Shown in pieces: positions 27,586-37,054 of a DNA stretch of 43,021 bases (position 1 is the first letter of the stretch; every line of letters starts with the position of its first letter). The position numbers were made by a program, and so were the translations under genes. Origin of the DNA: Streptomyces graminilatus (GTDB taxonomy: Bacteria; Actinomycetota; Actinomycetes; Streptomycetales; Streptomycetaceae); assembly GCF_001418565.1 (NCBI RefSeq), contig NZ_LIQQ01000244.1, positions 1-43,021 on the forward strand, written 5' to 3'. The notes beneath the pieces are model-generated. The model had not been told where the DNA came from. It ran no database searches and saw only the letters and a program-made list of their open reading frames with translations.

Positions 27586-28938
27586 CTACAGCGGTACGCG
27601 CAGTGCCCCGTCGATCAGTTCGGCCGCCTCGGCCGTGCCCGAACAGCCGTTGCGCACCAGGTGCTCGCGCACCGCCCGGAGTCGGTCGCGCAGCCGCTGG
27701 GACTCCATTCCGCGTGCCTGCTCGGCCATCTGCACCGCGGTCGCCACGGCCTTGTCGGCGTCGCCCCGGCGCAGCTCGATCTGGCTGAGCATGGCGAGCC
27801 GGTGCACCCTGCCCCGGTCGTGCGCCGGGGTGTCCACCGCGGCCGTCGCGTGCTCCCCCGCCGCCGCCAGATCACCGAGGCTCAGCAGCGCCTCCGCCAC
27901 CTGGACGTTGACCAGCCCCGGCTGGACATAGCCGGTCTCGTCGGGCTCGTAACCGCGCCGGATGCGTTCGGCGGCCTGCTCGGCCCGCCGGATGCAGGAC
28001 AGCGCGCTGCTGCCGTCGCCCAGATGCGCGTACGCCTTGGCCTGCATCGCGAAGAGGTCGGAGGCGAGCGCCGGTGTGATGTGCCTGCCCGCGGCCCGCA
28101 GCGCGGCCTCCGCGAAGGCGACGGCCTGCCGGAACTCCCGCATGAACAGCGCCTGGTTGACCAGCAGCCCGATGACGTACGCCCCAAGGCCCTGGTCCCC
28201 GCTGGCCTTCGCCAGCCGCAGCGCCTGGTGGAAGTACCGCTGGGCGAGCCCATGGGCGTCGGAGTCGTACGCGCAGATGCCGGCGATCGCCACCAACCCG
28301 CCGGTGGCCCGGTGCAGTTGGCGGCCGGTGGCGTCGGTGTAGCTGCCGCGCAGCAGGGGCGCCGTCTCGGCGTTCAGGAAGCCGACGATCCGGGAGCGGG
28401 TCGCGACGCCGCCGGCCTTGCGGTACATCTGCTCGTAGTGGGCGCGGGCCGAGCGGAGCATGTCGATGTCCGACATGCTGACCCGGTGCCTGCCGCCACG
28501 TGAGACATCGACGTCCTCGGGCGGGTTCTCCCACTCCCACACCGGCATCACGGCGGGCGTTCCGGTGACGGCGGGGGCGCCGAGGATGTGCGGGCGCTGC
28601 TGTTCGTCGGAGCGCCACAGCGCGGTCGCCCGCTCGACGAACCCGGACAGCGAGGTACCGGCCGAGCCGAGTGGGCCGGCGGTGTCGCTGCCCTGCACCC
28701 CGAGGCCGATGTCGTCCAGTGTGACCGGGCGGTGCAGCCGGGAGGCGAGCACCTCGCAGATCAGGTCGGGCACCTGGCCGCGCGGGCGCTGCCCCTTCAA
28801 CCACCGCGCCACAGCGGTGTGTTCGTACCTCAGGGCCAGGCCCCGGGTCCGGCCCGCCTGGTTGACATGGGCGGCGAGTCCCGCGTGCGAGATGCCCGCC
28901 TCGTCGAGGATCGCGTCGAGCAGGGTGTTGGGCTGCAT
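27586..28938 (-). CDS. NsdA-like helix-turn-helix regulator with TPR-like repeats
   Basis: A 450-residue protein of the NsdA type, a Streptomyces family that negatively affects sporulation and antibiotic production. The N-terminal 80 residues form an HTH-like domain (LLDAILDEAGISHAGLAAHV; YEHTAVARWLKGQRPRGQV). The rest is alpha-helical and TPR-like, with paired helices such as LGAYVIGLLVNQALFMREF, LFAMQAKAYAHLGDGSSALS, VNVQVAEALLSLGDLAAAGE and RLAMLSQIELRRGDADKAVA. ATG at 28938 has CCGGAG upstream. It is alone on its transcript; a palindrome TCACACGGGGTGTGA at 28995-29009 lies in its upstream region and may be an operator. The target genes are unknown. Confidence 0.8.
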   Translation of the reverse strand: MQPNTLLDAILDEAGISHAGLAAHVNQAGRTRGLALRYEHTAVARWLKGQRPRGQVPDLICEVLASRLHRPVTLDDIGLGVQGSDTAGPLGSAGTSLSGFVERATALWRSDEQQRPHILGAPAVTGTPAVMPVWEWENPPEDVDVSRGGRHRVSMSDIDMLRSARAHYEQMYRKAGGVATRSRIVGFLNAETAPLLRGSYTDATGRQLHRATGGLVAIAGICAYDSDAHGLAQRYFHQALRLAKASGDQGLGAYVIGLLVNQALFMREFRQAVAFAEAALRAAGRHITPALASDLFAMQAKAYAHLGDGSSALSCIRRAEQAAERIRRGYEPDETGYVQPGLVNVQVAEALLSLGDLAAAGEHATAAVDTPAHDRGRVHRLAMLSQIELRRGDADKAVATAVQMAEQARGMESQRLRDRLRAVREHLVRNGCSGTAEAAELIDGALRVPL

Positions 28939-29164
28939 GTACGCTCCGGTGGCTCTCGGTGCCTGCCGTGTACGTCAGCGTAGTGTGTCCGCCTTCACAC
29001 GGGGTGTGATCGAAGTACGTGAATTCGCAGCGTGCGCACGCTGTCGCGGAGAGTCTCCGGAAGGTTGACTGAAATGCCTCGCAAGAGGCCCGCCGGGCCG
29101 TCGGCTCCCCCCCTCGAACAGACGGCGGCCTGGCTCCGTCGCTTCAGCGGGATCGGTGCGGGTC
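28939..29164 (-). promoter_or_regulatory. Upstream region of the NsdA-like gene with a TCACAC-N3-GTGTGA palindrome
   Basis: Between 28938 and 29326 I see no gene. 28995-29009 (TCACACGGGGTGTGA) has 6-base arms and a 3-base centre. A TACGCT -10-like sequence lies at 28982-28977 on the minus strand, but a convincing -35 is not present. The rest of the gap holds two dispersed repeats. Confidence 0.4.
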
Positions 29165-29216
29165 GAGTGTCGGCTGCGGGTGCGTTGTGGCTTGTCGCGC
29201 AGTTCCCCGCGCCCCT
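29165..29216. repeat. Dispersed Streptomyces intergenic repeat, copy C1
   Basis: Reads GAGTGTCGGCTGCGGGTGCG... GTCGCGCAGTTCCCCGCGCC then CCTC. It is the reverse form of the element at 11891 and 30701, without the GGCGGAGCCG insert. Confidence 0.8.
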
Positions 29217-29231
29217 CAAAGGGATCGGTAC

Positions 29232-29317
29232 GGTCGAGTTTCGGCTGCGGGTCCGCTGTGGCTGGTCGCGCCCGCGCGGCGGAGCCGCACATGGACGGAG
29301 CCCCGCGCCCCTAAAAA
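29232..29317. repeat. Dispersed Streptomyces intergenic repeat, copy C2 (variant with insertion)
   Basis: Begins GGTCGAGTTTCGGCTGCGGG and ends AGCCCCGCGCCCCTAAAAAG. It holds the internal GGCGGAGCCGCACAT insert found also in copy A. It is in tandem with C1, 15 bases apart, and ends 10 bases before the SpoIIE-type phosphatase stop. Confidence 0.8.
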
Positions 29318-29326
29318 GACTGCGGC

Positions 29327-30526
29327 TCACGTGACTTGGTGGACTACCGGAGGTTCCTGTTGCTGCCTCGGGACGTGATGGCGGTCGTTCCGGAGGACAA
29401 GTACCGCCACGTCGTCCGCCGGGGAGCCGCCCGCGTGCCTCAGCAGGCGGGAGAAGACGGCCTGGAGGACCGCCTGCGGTGAGACCGGCTGGGTGCGGAC
29501 CGCCTCGGCCAGGACCGCCGGCAGCGGAAAGAACCGGCCGTGACCGTCACGGGCGTCCTCGACACCGTCCGTGTGGAGCAACAGGGCCTCGCCGGGCAGG
29601 AGTTGGCCGCAGTGCGCGGCGGACAGCTCGGCCGGCAGGGGGAACGGGCCCAGCGGGGGCATGGATTCACCGGCCGTGAGTACGTCGGCCCGGCCTCCGC
29701 TGAGCAGATACGGCGACGGATGGCCGCAGTTGAAGGCGCGCAGCTCGCCGTCCCCGCGGATCTCCAGGAGCAGTACGGTGACGAACTCCTCGGCGACCGG
29801 ACTGTCGGCGGCCGGCGTCAGCGCGGACCCGGCCGACGGGTGGTCGGCGCGCGCCCGCTCGCCCAGATGCCGCACCAACGCGCGCTCCAACCGCCGCAGT
29901 ACGCTGCCGAGTTCGGCTTCATCATGGACGGCCTCGCGGAAGCTGCCGAGCACGGCGGCGACGGTTCCGATGGCACCGATGCCGTGTCCGCGCACATCGC
30001 CCATCACGACCCGTACGCCGTACTCGGTGGCGATGACGTCGTACAGGTCCCCGCCGACCACCGCGCCCCGGTCGGCGGAGAGTTGGGCGGCGGCGACCCG
30101 CAGCCCGTCGACGCTGTGCGGCAGCGGACGCAGCAGTACGCTCTGCGCCGCCCCGGCGACCTGCCGGGCCAGTCTCAGTTCGCGCAGGAACACCTGGCGG
30201 ACATGGAGTACGAGTCCGGTCCCGACGACGAAGAAGACGGCACTGGTGAGGATCCGCGCCCCCAGCCCGCTCTGCTGGGCGAGGGGGCAGGCCAGCTTGT
30301 ACGCGATCGCCGTGGCACCCCACACCGTGGGCAGCGCGATCGAGAGCACGCGCCGCGATGGCTGCCGCTCGACCCGCCGGACGGCCCGCCGTTCGGGCAG
30401 CCGACGCCGGCACCGCGAGCCGTCTCCCCCGATCCGGAACCGGCACCCCCGCCCCACGAACGCGGCCCGCAACCGCCCCGACCGGAGCCGAGTCCCACAG
30501 GAAACCCGAGCCTTGATACGGATCAT
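29327..30526 (-). CDS. PP2C-type (SpoIIE-domain) membrane phosphatase
   Basis: Serine/threonine phosphatase of the PPM/SpoIIE type, which commonly acts on anti-sigma antagonist proteins. The 399-residue protein has a basic, Arg-rich N-terminus, then two hydrophobic helices (about 69-110: VLSIALPTVWGATAIAYKL; ILTSAVFFVVGTGLVLHV), then the phosphatase domain with GGDLYDVIATEYGVRVVMGD, GHGIGAIGTVAAVL, FNCGHPSPYLL, LLLHTDGVEDARD and DDVAVLVLR. The acidic residues of the two-metal site are in place. No PAS, GAF or receiver domain is attached. ATG 30526 is chosen; the Arg-rich 65 residues before the first helix are poorly conserved, so the start is uncertain. Downstream of pheT but separated by a terminator and repeat. 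Confidence 0.85.
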   Translation of the reverse strand: MIRIKARVSCGTRLRSGRLRAAFVGRGCRFRIGGDGSRCRRRLPERRAVRRVERQPSRRVLSIALPTVWGATAIAYKLACPLAQQSGLGARILTSAVFFVVGTGLVLHVRQVFLRELRLARQVAGAAQSVLLRPLPHSVDGLRVAAAQLSADRGAVVGGDLYDVIATEYGVRVVMGDVRGHGIGAIGTVAAVLGSFREAVHDEAELGSVLRRLERALVRHLGERARADHPSAGSALTPAADSPVAEEFVTVLLLEIRGDGELRAFNCGHPSPYLLSGGRADVLTAGESMPPLGPFPLPAELSAAHCGQLLPGEALLLHTDGVEDARDGHGRFFPLPAVLAEAVRTQPVSPQAVLQAVFSRLLRHAGGSPADDVAVLVLRNDRHHVPRQQQEPPVVHQVT

Positions 30527-30559
30527 GCCGATGGCCCCCCAGTCAGGCCCTGACAACGC

Positions 30560-30593
30560 GAATCGGACCGGCCCCGAAAGACCGGTCCGATTC
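30560..30593 (-). terminator. Intrinsic-type hairpin after the pheST operon
   Basis: GAATCGGACCGG (30560-30571) pairs with CCGGTCCGATTC (30582-30593) around a 10-base loop. It lies between the pheT stop (30764) and the SpoIIE phosphatase start (30526), so it would end the pheST transcript. Confidence 0.8.
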
Positions 30594-30700
30594 TGTCGAC
30601 CACATGCCCCGAAGGGACCAGATCGCCCGAATTTCTCACTCAAATGAGTGAGGTGACGGGATGGAGGTATGGGGGGTGTGGGGCGCAGCCCCCACCCCCC

Positions 30701-30751
30701 AGGGGCGCGGGGAACTGCGCGATCAGCCACGACGGCGCCGCAGCCGAAAAC
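30701..30751. repeat. Dispersed Streptomyces intergenic repeat, copy D
   Basis: A GGGGCGCGGGGAACTGCGCG core followed by GATCAGCCACGACGGCGCCG and CAGCCGAAAAC. It lies 13 bases beyond the pheT stop. A G/C-rich hairpin precedes it at 30670-30700. Confidence 0.8.
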
Positions 30752-30763
30752 CCGGCAACGAAC

Positions 30764-33268
30764 CTAGCTCCGCAGCACCGCGCCCGTCCGCTCCCCCGCG
30801 AGAGCAACAGCCGCATCGCGCGCAGCGGAAGCCTCATCAACGGTCAGCGTCCGATCCGCCGCCCGGAACCGCAGCGCGTAGGCGAGCGACTTCCGCCCCT
30901 CCCCCAACTGCTCCCCGCTCTCGTACACGTCGAACAGCCGGAGGGACTCCAGCAGCTCCCCCGCCCCTTCACGCAGCGCCGCCTCGACATCCGCGTGCGG
31001 AACCTCGCGCGCGACGACGAGAGCGACGTCCTGCGTGGCGACCGGGAACGTGGAGATCTTCGGCCCCTTGGGCACACCCGAACTCGCCGCCTCCAGCGCG
31101 TCCAGGTTCAGCTCCATCGCACAGGTGCGCGCGGGCAGGTGCAGGGCCTTCAGGACACGCGGGTGCAGCTCACCGGCGTACCCGACGACCGTCTCCGTAC
31201 CGTCGAGCACGACGACCAGTTCGGCGCAGCGGCCGGGGTGCCACGGCCCGTACTGCCCCGCGCGGACGACGAGTTCGGTGCCCGCCTCCCGCGCCAGGCT
31301 CCGTGCCGCCTCGATCGCGTCGGCCCAGTCGGCCGGGTGGCCCTTGCCCCACCAGCCGGCCTGCTCGCGGGCGCCCGCGAGGACGACGGCGGCGTGCCGG
31401 GGCTGGACGGGGAGCGCGGCCGTGAGGGACGCGATCTCCTCGTCGGTGGGACGGCGGTCGACCGGCAGACGCCCGGCGACGAGCAGCTCGTCCTGCGGGT
31501 GGAAGACCAGGCCCGTCTCGAACAGGGCCAGGTCGTGGCTGCCCCGCCCGTCGTTGCGGCGCAGCGCGCCGAGCAGGCCCGGCAGCAGCGTCGTACGGAG
31601 TGCGGGCTCCTCGTCGGAGAGCGGGTTGGCCAGCTTGACGACCTTGCGCTTCGGGTCGTCGGCGGCCAGGCCGAGCTGGTCGAAGACGTGCTCGCCGATG
31701 AACGGGTAGTTCAGCGCCTCGACGTAACCCGCTCCGGCGAGTGCGCGGCCGACGCGGCGGTGCAGGCGCTGCCGGTCGGTGAGGCCGCGGCCCGCCGGGG
31801 GCTTGGGCAGGGTGGAGGGCAGGTTCTCGTAGCCCTCCAGGCGGATGACCTCTTCGGCGAGGTCGTTGGGGTCCGTCAGGTCGGGGCGCCAGGACGGGAC
31901 GGTGACGATCAGCTCGTCCTGCCCGTACACATCGCAGCCGACCTGCTGGAGACGGCGTACGACGGTCTCGCGGCCGTACTCGACGCCCGCGACCTTGTCC
32001 GGGTGGTTGGCCGGGATGGAGATCGTGCGCGGCGCGGACGGCGAGATGACCTCGGTGACGCCCGCGTCGGCGGTGCCGCCGGCGAGGAGGACCAGGAGGT
32101 CGACCGTGCGCTGGGCGGCGGCCGAGGCGGCCTGCGGGTCGACGCCGCGTTCGAAGCGCTTGGACGCCTCGGAGGACAGCTTGTGGCGGCGGGCCGTGCG
32201 CGCGATGGTGATCGCGTCGAAGTGGGCGGCCTCGATGACGACCTCGGTGGTGGTGCCCTCGGTGTCGTCGATCTCGGTGTTGGCGCCGCCCATGACGCCC
32301 GCGAGGCCGATGGCGCCCCGGTCGTCGACGATGAGCAGGTCCTCGGGGTCCAGTTTGCGCGTGACGCCGTCGAGGGTGGTGAGCTTCTCGCCCGGCTCGG
32401 CCCGGCGCACACCGATGGTGCCCTGGACACGGGAACGGTCGTACGCGTGCAGGGGCTGGCCCAGCTCCAGCATCACGTAGTTGGTGACGTCGACGGCGAG
32501 CGAGACCGGGCGCATGCCCGCCTTCTGGAGGCGGCGCCTGAGCCAGATCGGGGACTGCGCGTCGGGGTCGAGCCCGGTCACCGTACGGGCGGTGAAGCGG
32601 TCGCAGGCGAACGGGTCGGAAACCTCGACCGGGTAGCCGTACGCGTTCGGGGCCGGTACGTCGAGCAGCGCCGGGTCGCGCAGCGGCAGACCGTAGGCGA
32701 TGGCCGTCTCACGGGCGATGCCGCGCAGGGACAAGGCGTACCCGCGGTCGGGGGTGACGGCGATGTCGAGGACCTCGTCGACGAGCTGGAGCAGCTCGAT
32801 GGCGTCGGTGCCGACCTCGTGCTCCGGCGGCAGGACGATGATGCCGCCGCTGCCGTCGTCGCCCATGCCCAGCTCGTCGCCGGAGCAGATCATGCCGTGC
32901 GAGGTGTGGCCGTACGTCTTGCGCGCGGCGATCGCGAAGTCGCCGGGCAGGACGGCGCCCGGGAGGACCACGACGACCTTGTCGCCGACGGCGAAGTTGC
33001 GGGCGCCGCAGACGATCTCCTGGGGCTCACCGGTGCCGTTGGCGGTGCCGACGTCGACCGTGCAGAAGCGGATCGGCTTCTTGAAGCCCTCCAGCTCCTC
33101 GATGGTCAGCACCTGGCCGACGACCAGGGGGCCCTTGAGGCCGGCGCCGACCTGCTCGACGGTCTCGACCTCGAGGCCGACCGTGATCAGCTTCTCCTGG
33201 ACGTCCCGGCCGGTCTGAGTCGCCGGCAGGTCGACGTACTCCCGCAGCCAAGAAAGCGGGACCCGCAT
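30764..33268 (-). CDS. pheT: Phenylalanyl-tRNA synthetase, beta chain
   Basis: Beta subunit of the cytosolic alpha2beta2 phenylalanyl-tRNA synthetase. At 834 residues it is full length. It starts [15 protein letters not shown], then has the tRNA-binding (OB-fold) domain at about 40-150, the B3/B4 editing domains ([20 protein letters not shown]), the B5 domain (about 400-470), the core catalytic-like domain and the C-terminal anticodon-binding FDX-ACB domain ([20 protein letters not shown] to the end). The start ATG shares one base with the pheS stop (TGATG), so the two are tightly coupled. Confidence 0.97.
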   Translation of the reverse strand: MRVPLSWLREYVDLPATQTGRDVQEKLITVGLEVETVEQVGAGLKGPLVVGQVLTIEELEGFKKPIRFCTVDVGTANGTGEPQEIVCGARNFAVGDKVVVVLPGAVLPGDFAIAARKTYGHTSHGMICSGDELGMGDDGSGGIIVLPPEHEVGTDAIELLQLVDEVLDIAVTPDRGYALSLRGIARETAIAYGLPLRDPALLDVPAPNAYGYPVEVSDPFACDRFTARTVTGLDPDAQSPIWLRRRLQKAGMRPVSLAVDVTNYVMLELGQPLHAYDRSRVQGTIGVRRAEPGEKLTTLDGVTRKLDPEDLLIVDDRGAIGLAGVMGGANTEIDDTEGTTTEVVIEAAHFDAITIARTARRHKLSSEASKRFERGVDPQAASAAAQRTVDLLVLLAGGTADAGVTEVISPSAPRTISIPANHPDKVAGVEYGRETVVRRLQQVGCDVYGQDELIVTVPSWRPDLTDPNDLAEEVIRLEGYENLPSTLPKPPAGRGLTDRQRLHRRVGRALAGAGYVEALNYPFIGEHVFDQLGLAADDPKRKVVKLANPLSDEEPALRTTLLPGLLGALRRNDGRGSHDLALFETGLVFHPQDELLVAGRLPVDRRPTDEEIASLTAALPVQPRHAAVVLAGAREQAGWWGKGHPADWADAIEAARSLAREAGTELVVRAGQYGPWHPGRCAELVVVLDGTETVVGYAGELHPRVLKALHLPARTCAMELNLDALEAASSGVPKGPKISTFPVATQDVALVVAREVPHADVEAALREGAGELLESLRLFDVYESGEQLGEGRKSLAYALRFRAADRTLTVDEASAARDAAVALAGERTGAVLRS

Positions 33269-34395
33269 CAGATCTCCATCCCGAACGGCCGGGTGAACCG
33301 GACGTCACCCTCGACCATGTCTCGCATGTCTTCGACGTTGTGGCGGAACATCAGCATCCGCTCGATGCCGAACCCGAAGGCGAATCCGCTGTACTTCTCG
33401 GGGTCGACACCGCACGCGACGAGCACGCGCGGGTTGACCATGCCGCAGCCGCCCAGCTCGATCCAGCCCTCGCTGGAGCAGGTCCGGCAGGGGCGGTCCG
33501 GGTTGCCGACGGACGTGCCCTTGCAGACGTAACAGAGCATGTCCATCTCGGCGGACGGCTCGGTGAAGGGGAAGTAGTTGGGCCGCAGCCGCGTCTTCAT
33601 GTCCGAGCCGAAGAGCGACTGGACCATGTGGTCCATGGTGCCCTTGAGGTCGGCCATGGTCAGGCCCTCGTCGATGGCGAGGAGCTCGATCTGGTGGAAG
33701 ACGGGGGTGTGCGTGGCGTCCAGCTCGTCCGTGCGGTACACGCGGCCGGGGCACACGATGTAGACCGGCGGTTCGCGGTCGAGCATCGAGCGGGCCTGTA
33801 CGGGCGAGGTGTGCGTACGGAGCACGACACCGGACTCGTCGCCGACCGTCCCCTTCGGTCCCTCGACGAAGAAGGTGTCCTGCATCTGCCGGGCCGGGTG
33901 GTCCGGGGTGAAGTTCAGGGCGTCGAAGTTGAACCACTCCGCCTCGACCTCGGGGCCCTCGGCGACCTCGTACCCCATGGAGACGAAGACGTCCGCGACG
34001 CGCTCCATGAACGTGGTCAGCGGGTGGCGGGCGCCGGACTGCACGCGGTCGTACGGCAGTGTGACGTCCACCGCCTCCTCGACCAGTACGCGTGCGTCCC
34101 GGTCCGCCTCCAGTTCGGTCTGGCGGGTGGCGAGCGCCTTGCTCACGGCGCCCCTGGCCTGGCCGACGAGCTTGCCCGCGGCGGCCTTGGCCTGTGGGGG
34201 CAGCGCGCCGATCTCGCGGTTGGCGAGGGCCAGCGGCGAGGTGCCGCCGGTGTGGGCGACCTTTGCCTCCTGGAGGGCGTCGAGGGAGTCCGCGGCGGCG
34301 AAGGCGGCGAGCGCCTCGTCCCGCATGCGCTCGACCGCTTCCGGTTTCAGGGCCTCGACCTCTACAGGGTCGTACGACTTGTTCGGTGCCGACAT
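33268..34395 (-). CDS. pheS: Phenylalanyl-tRNA synthetase, alpha chain
   Basis: Catalytic alpha subunit of phenylalanyl-tRNA synthetase. The 375-residue protein has an N-terminal coiled-coil (about 10-90) and class II motifs: motif 2 [17 protein letters not shown] and motif 3 [15 protein letters not shown], with [16 protein letters not shown] between. It starts at ATG 34395 ([13 protein letters not shown]); a GTG at 34461 lies in the same frame but in the leader. The Shine-Dalgarno GGAAGAG abuts the start. A -10-like TAGAAT lies at 34496-34491, giving a leader of about 95 bases. Upstream is an unrelated histidine kinase gene that ends at 34541. Confidence 0.97.
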   Translation of the reverse strand: MSAPNKSYDPVEVEALKPEAVERMRDEALAAFAAADSLDALQEAKVAHTGGTSPLALANREIGALPPQAKAAAGKLVGQARGAVSKALATRQTELEADRDARVLVEEAVDVTLPYDRVQSGARHPLTTFMERVADVFVSMGYEVAEGPEVEAEWFNFDALNFTPDHPARQMQDTFFVEGPKGTVGDESGVVLRTHTSPVQARSMLDREPPVYIVCPGRVYRTDELDATHTPVFHQIELLAIDEGLTMADLKGTMDHMVQSLFGSDMKTRLRPNYFPFTEPSAEMDMLCYVCKGTSVGNPDRPCRTCSSEGWIELGGCGMVNPRVLVACGVDPEKYSGFAFGFGIERMLMFRHNVEDMRDMVEGDVRFTRPFGMEI

Positions 34396-34540
34396 CTCTT
34401 CCCGTGCTTCCGGTTGGCTGGCGGATGGTCCCCGTCTACGGCTCGGAGACGAATGGTCCACAGAGAGGGACGCAAAGGTGCCAAAGGCCGATTCTAACGG
34501 GGGTGAGGTGTTCGAACGCGCCCGTGGGGCCTCGTCGGCG

Positions 34541-35884
34541 TTACAGCAGGTACGCCGGGGTGCTCACGGGCAGCGTAAATCGGAACTCGGCGCCGCCGCC
34601 GGGGGCGCGGCCGACCGTGATGGAACCGCCGTGGGCTTCGACGATGCCCTTGACGATGTACAGCCCGAGGCCGGTGCCGCCGCGCTTGCTGCCCCGCCAG
34701 AAGCGGGTGAAGACGCGGTTCATGGACTCCTCCGGGATGCCGGGCCCCTCGTCGCTCACCGTGACCGACGTTGCCGTGTTCTGGTCGGCGTCCCCCTCAC
34801 GCGGGGACAGCGCGGCCGTGATCTCGATGGTGACAGTTCCCTCGCCGTGGCGCACCGCGTTTTCCAGCAGGTTGCTGAGCACCTGGTCGACCTTGTCGGG
34901 GTCCGCCCACAGCGCGGGCAGCGGCTGCTCCATCCGGAGCAGGAACCGGTCGGCGGGCTGGCCGGCCGCCACGTACGCCTGGATGTGCCGTCCGACGGCG
35001 GCGCCCATGTCGACGGGCTGGCGGCGCAGTTCGAGCCGTCCGGAGTCGATGCGTGAGATGTCGAGGAGTTCGGCGATGAGCCGGGTGACGCGGTTGGCGT
35101 CGGCGTCGACGGTCTCCAGCATCAGTTTCTTCTGGTCGTCGGTGAAGCGCTCCCACTTCGCGAGCAGGGTCGCGGTGAAGCCCTTGACGGAGGTGAGCGG
35201 CGAGCGCAGTTCGTGGGCGACGATGGCGATCAGTTCGGCGTGGCTGCGTTCGGTGCGGCGGCGGGCCTCGGTGTCACGCAGGGAGACGACGACCCGGCGG
35301 ACCGGTCCGGTGGGGTGCGTACGGAGGTAGCGCGCCGAGACGAGCACCTCGCGTCCGCCGGGCAGCAGCAGGTTCCGCTCGGGCTGGCCGTTCCTGATCG
35401 CGAGCCCGCCGTAGGGATCGGTGAGCTGCCACCAGCGGCGCCCTTCCAGGTCCTCCAGCGGCAGGGCCCGGTGGAGCGGCAGGCCGAGGGCGTCGGCGGC
35501 GGGGACGGTGGTGATGCGCTGGGCGGCGGCGTTGAAGCAGATCACCCGCCCGTACTCGTCGGCGATGACGAGTCCGTCAGGCAGGTCGTCGGCGTCGATG
35601 CCCAGGCCGGTTCCGGGTCCGGGTCCGCCTTCGGTTGCGGGTCCGACTTCGGTTCCGGCGCCGAGTCCAGGCCCGGCTCCGAGCCCGTGTCCGTGTCCGT
35701 GTCCGGCACCGAGTCCAGGTCCGGCTCCGACGTCGGTTCCCGCGCCGAGTCCAGATCCGGCTCCGAGCCCGGCACCGCGTGCTGTTTCGGCTCCGGCTCC
35801 GGGCGCGGCGGGGTCACCGTGCCGGGGGGCGGGTTCGCTCCGCGATTCCCGTGCCCCCAGTGTTCCGCTCGTGCCGACAGTCAT
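34541..35884 (-). CDS. Orphan PAS-domain sensor histidine kinase with a Gly-Ala-rich N-terminal repeat
   Basis: A 447-residue cytosolic-looking sensor kinase: no membrane helix is seen. Residues 28-95 are a Gly-Ala-rich repeat ([22 protein letters not shown]). Then comes a PAS domain (about 96-205: [19 protein letters not shown]), HisKA with H224 ([18 protein letters not shown]), N box [12 protein letters not shown]1 [12 protein letters not shown] box and G2 [12 protein letters not shown]. All catalytic elements are present. No response regulator is adjacent, so the partner is unknown. The repeat has no usual family counterpart. Start at 35884 (GTG-type) is uncertain; the PAS domain would permit a later start, but the repeat is in frame without a stop. 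Confidence 0.87.
   Translation of the reverse strand: MTVGTSGTLGARESRSEPAPRHGDPAAPGAGAETARGAGLGAGSGLGAGTDVGAGPGLGAGHGHGHGLGAGPGLGAGTEVGPATEGGPGPGTGLGIDADDLPDGLVIADEYGRVICFNAAAQRITTVPAADALGLPLHRALPLEDLEGRRWWQLTDPYGGLAIRNGQPERNLLLPGGREVLVSARYLRTHPTGPVRRVVVSLRDTEARRRTERSHAELIAIVAHELRSPLTSVKGFTATLLAKWERFTDDQKKLMLETVDADANRVTRLIAELLDISRIDSGRLELRRQPVDMGAAVGRHIQAYVAAGQPADRFLLRMEQPLPALWADPDKVDQVLSNLLENAVRHGEGTVTIEITAALSPREGDADQNTATSVTVSDEGPGIPEESMNRVFTRFWRGSKRGGTGLGLYIVKGIVEAHGGSITVGRAPGGGAEFRFTLPVSTPAYLL
35600..35785. repeat. Hexanucleotide-based tandem repeat inside the histidine kinase gene
   Basis: Units of CCGAGTCCAGGCCCGGCTCC type and GTGTCC runs give Gly-Ala/Gly-His repeats in the protein. The unit length is a multiple of three, so copy-number change would lengthen or shorten the linker without breaking the frame. 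Confidence 0.75.
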
Positions 35885-35938
35885 CCCCGAACCCCACCTC
35901 TCGGACTGGCGCAGTGGGCCCCCGAGCCCGTCACCCTA

Positions 35939-36784
35939 CTAGCTGTCGGTGACGGAGCGGCACCCTCCGGAGGCGCGCTGTGCACGGGCGGACGCGTAGA
36001 GACATACGGCGGCGGCGGTCGCCAGGTTCAGGCTCTCCGCCTTTCCGTGGATCGGGACGCGCACGACGGCGTCGGTCAGCGCGCGCGTCTCCTCCGGAAG
36101 CCCCCAGGCCTCGTTGCCGAACACCCAGGCAGTGGGCCCGCCCATGGTCCCCTTGTCCAGCTCGTCGTCGAGGTCGTCCGGGCCGGCCCCGTCGGCGGCC
36201 AGAATCCGTACGCCGGCCTCCCTGAGCCCGGCCACCGCCTCTTCGACGGGGACACCGACGGCCACGGGCAGATGGAACAGGGAGCCCACGGAGGCCCGCA
36301 CGGCCTTGGGGTTGTACAGGTCGACGGAGGCGTCGGTAAGGACGACGGCCTCGGCGCCGGCGGCGTCCGCGCACCGCAGCACGGTGCCGGCGTTGCCGGG
36401 GTCGCGTACGTTGGCGAGGACGGCGACGAGCCTGGGCCGCGCCTTGAGGATGTCCTCGAACGGGGTGTCGAGGAACCGGCAGATCCCGACGAGGCCCTGC
36501 GGGGTGACGGTGGTCGAAATATCGGCGATGACGCTCTCGTCGGCGAGGTGCACACGGGCGCCGGCGGTACGCGCCTCCCCGACGATGTCGGCGTACCGCT
36601 CCACCGCGTCGACCGTCGCGAACAGCTCGACCAGCGTGTCCGCGTGCCCGGCCGCCTCCCGCACGGCCTGCGGCCCTTCGGCCAGGAACAGCCGGTCCTT
36701 CCCCCGGAAGTTCCGCCGAGCGAGCCGCCGCGCGGCGACGACGCGGGCGGAGCGCGGTGAGATCAGCTCGGGGGCGGCGGACAT
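35939..36784 (-). CDS. TrmH/SpoU-family RNA 2'-O-methyltransferase
   Basis: SAM-dependent RNA methyltransferase with the SPOUT knot. The 281-residue protein has an N-terminal substrate-binding region (LARRNFRGKDRLFLAEGPQA) and the three SpoU motifs: motif 1 NVRDPGNAGTVLRCADAAGA, motif 2 WVFGNEAWGLP, motif 3 VPIHGKAESLNLATAAAVC. The Arg of motif 1 and Asn of motif 3 are present. ATG at 36784 has AAAGGTGA upstream. It lies downstream of rplT, behind a terminator and a pair of inverted repeats. The target nucleotide (23S rRNA or tRNA) is not shown. Confidence 0.92.
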   Translation of the reverse strand: MSAAPELISPRSARVVAARRLARRNFRGKDRLFLAEGPQAVREAAGHADTLVELFATVDAVERYADIVGEARTAGARVHLADESVIADISTTVTPQGLVGICRFLDTPFEDILKARPRLVAVLANVRDPGNAGTVLRCADAAGAEAVVLTDASVDLYNPKAVRASVGSLFHLPVAVGVPVEEAVAGLREAGVRILAADGAGPDDLDDELDKGTMGGPTAWVFGNEAWGLPEETRALTDAVVRVPIHGKAESLNLATAAAVCLYASARAQRASGGCRSVTDS

Positions 36785-36833
36785 GGGGTCACCTTTCGGG
36801 GGGAGGTCGGTGTCGTCAGTCGGGTGCGTTGCG

Positions 36834-36977
36834 TTGTCGGGTGCGGGTCCGGTGGGGGCTGGTCGCGCAGTTCCCCGCGCCCCTAAAAAGCAGGGGCTGC
36901 GCCCCGTGCTTTTCATCTTTTAGGGGCGCGGGGAACTGCGCGAGAAGCCCCACGGACCCGCACCCGACAACGCACCC
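36834..36977. repeat. Inverted pair of dispersed Streptomyces repeats, copies E1 and E2
   Basis: E1 (36834-36889) is TTGTCGGGTGCGGGTCCGGT... GTCGCGCAGTTCCCCGCGCC, then CCTAAAA. E2 (36918-36977) is its reverse complement with about four differences. Between them, AAAAGCAGGGG and CCCCGTGCTTTT form a second hairpin at 36886-36913. RNA here would fold into a long hairpin. It lies between the rplT terminator and the RNA methyltransferase gene. Confidence 0.85.
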
Positions 36978-36983
36978 AAAAAC

Positions 36984-37022
36984 ACCCGGGCCCACAGGCG
37001 ACAAGCACCTGTGGGCCCGGGT
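36984..37022 (-). terminator. Terminator after the infC-rpmI-rplT operon
   Basis: ACCCGGGCCCACAGG (36984-36998) pairs perfectly with CCTGTGGGCCCGGGT (37008-37022) around a 9-base loop. It lies 33 bases after the rplT stop. Confidence 0.88.
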
Positions 37023-37054
37023 CACATCACACGCGGCAAAAGCCAGCGCCAGCG

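Noticed and set aside
29032..29334. A 100-codon frame rich in basic residues
   Set aside because: It is made mostly of the C1 and C2 intergenic repeats; no conserved protein is encoded.
30644..33532. A 962-codon open frame on the plus strand opposite pheT
   Set aside because: pheT is full length with all domains; the plus frame is an artefact of the GC-rich third position and has no domain pattern or ribosome-binding site.
34396..34540. Possible T-box or phenylalanine attenuator upstream of pheS
   Set aside because: Leader is about 95 bases, without a leader peptide rich in Phe or a T-box motif; only a weak hairpin is seen.
35213..36760. A 515-codon plus-strand open frame through the histidine kinase and RNA methyltransferase genes
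   Set aside because: It crosses two well-supported minus-strand genes and its Ser/Gly repeats are the antisense of the kinase repeat.
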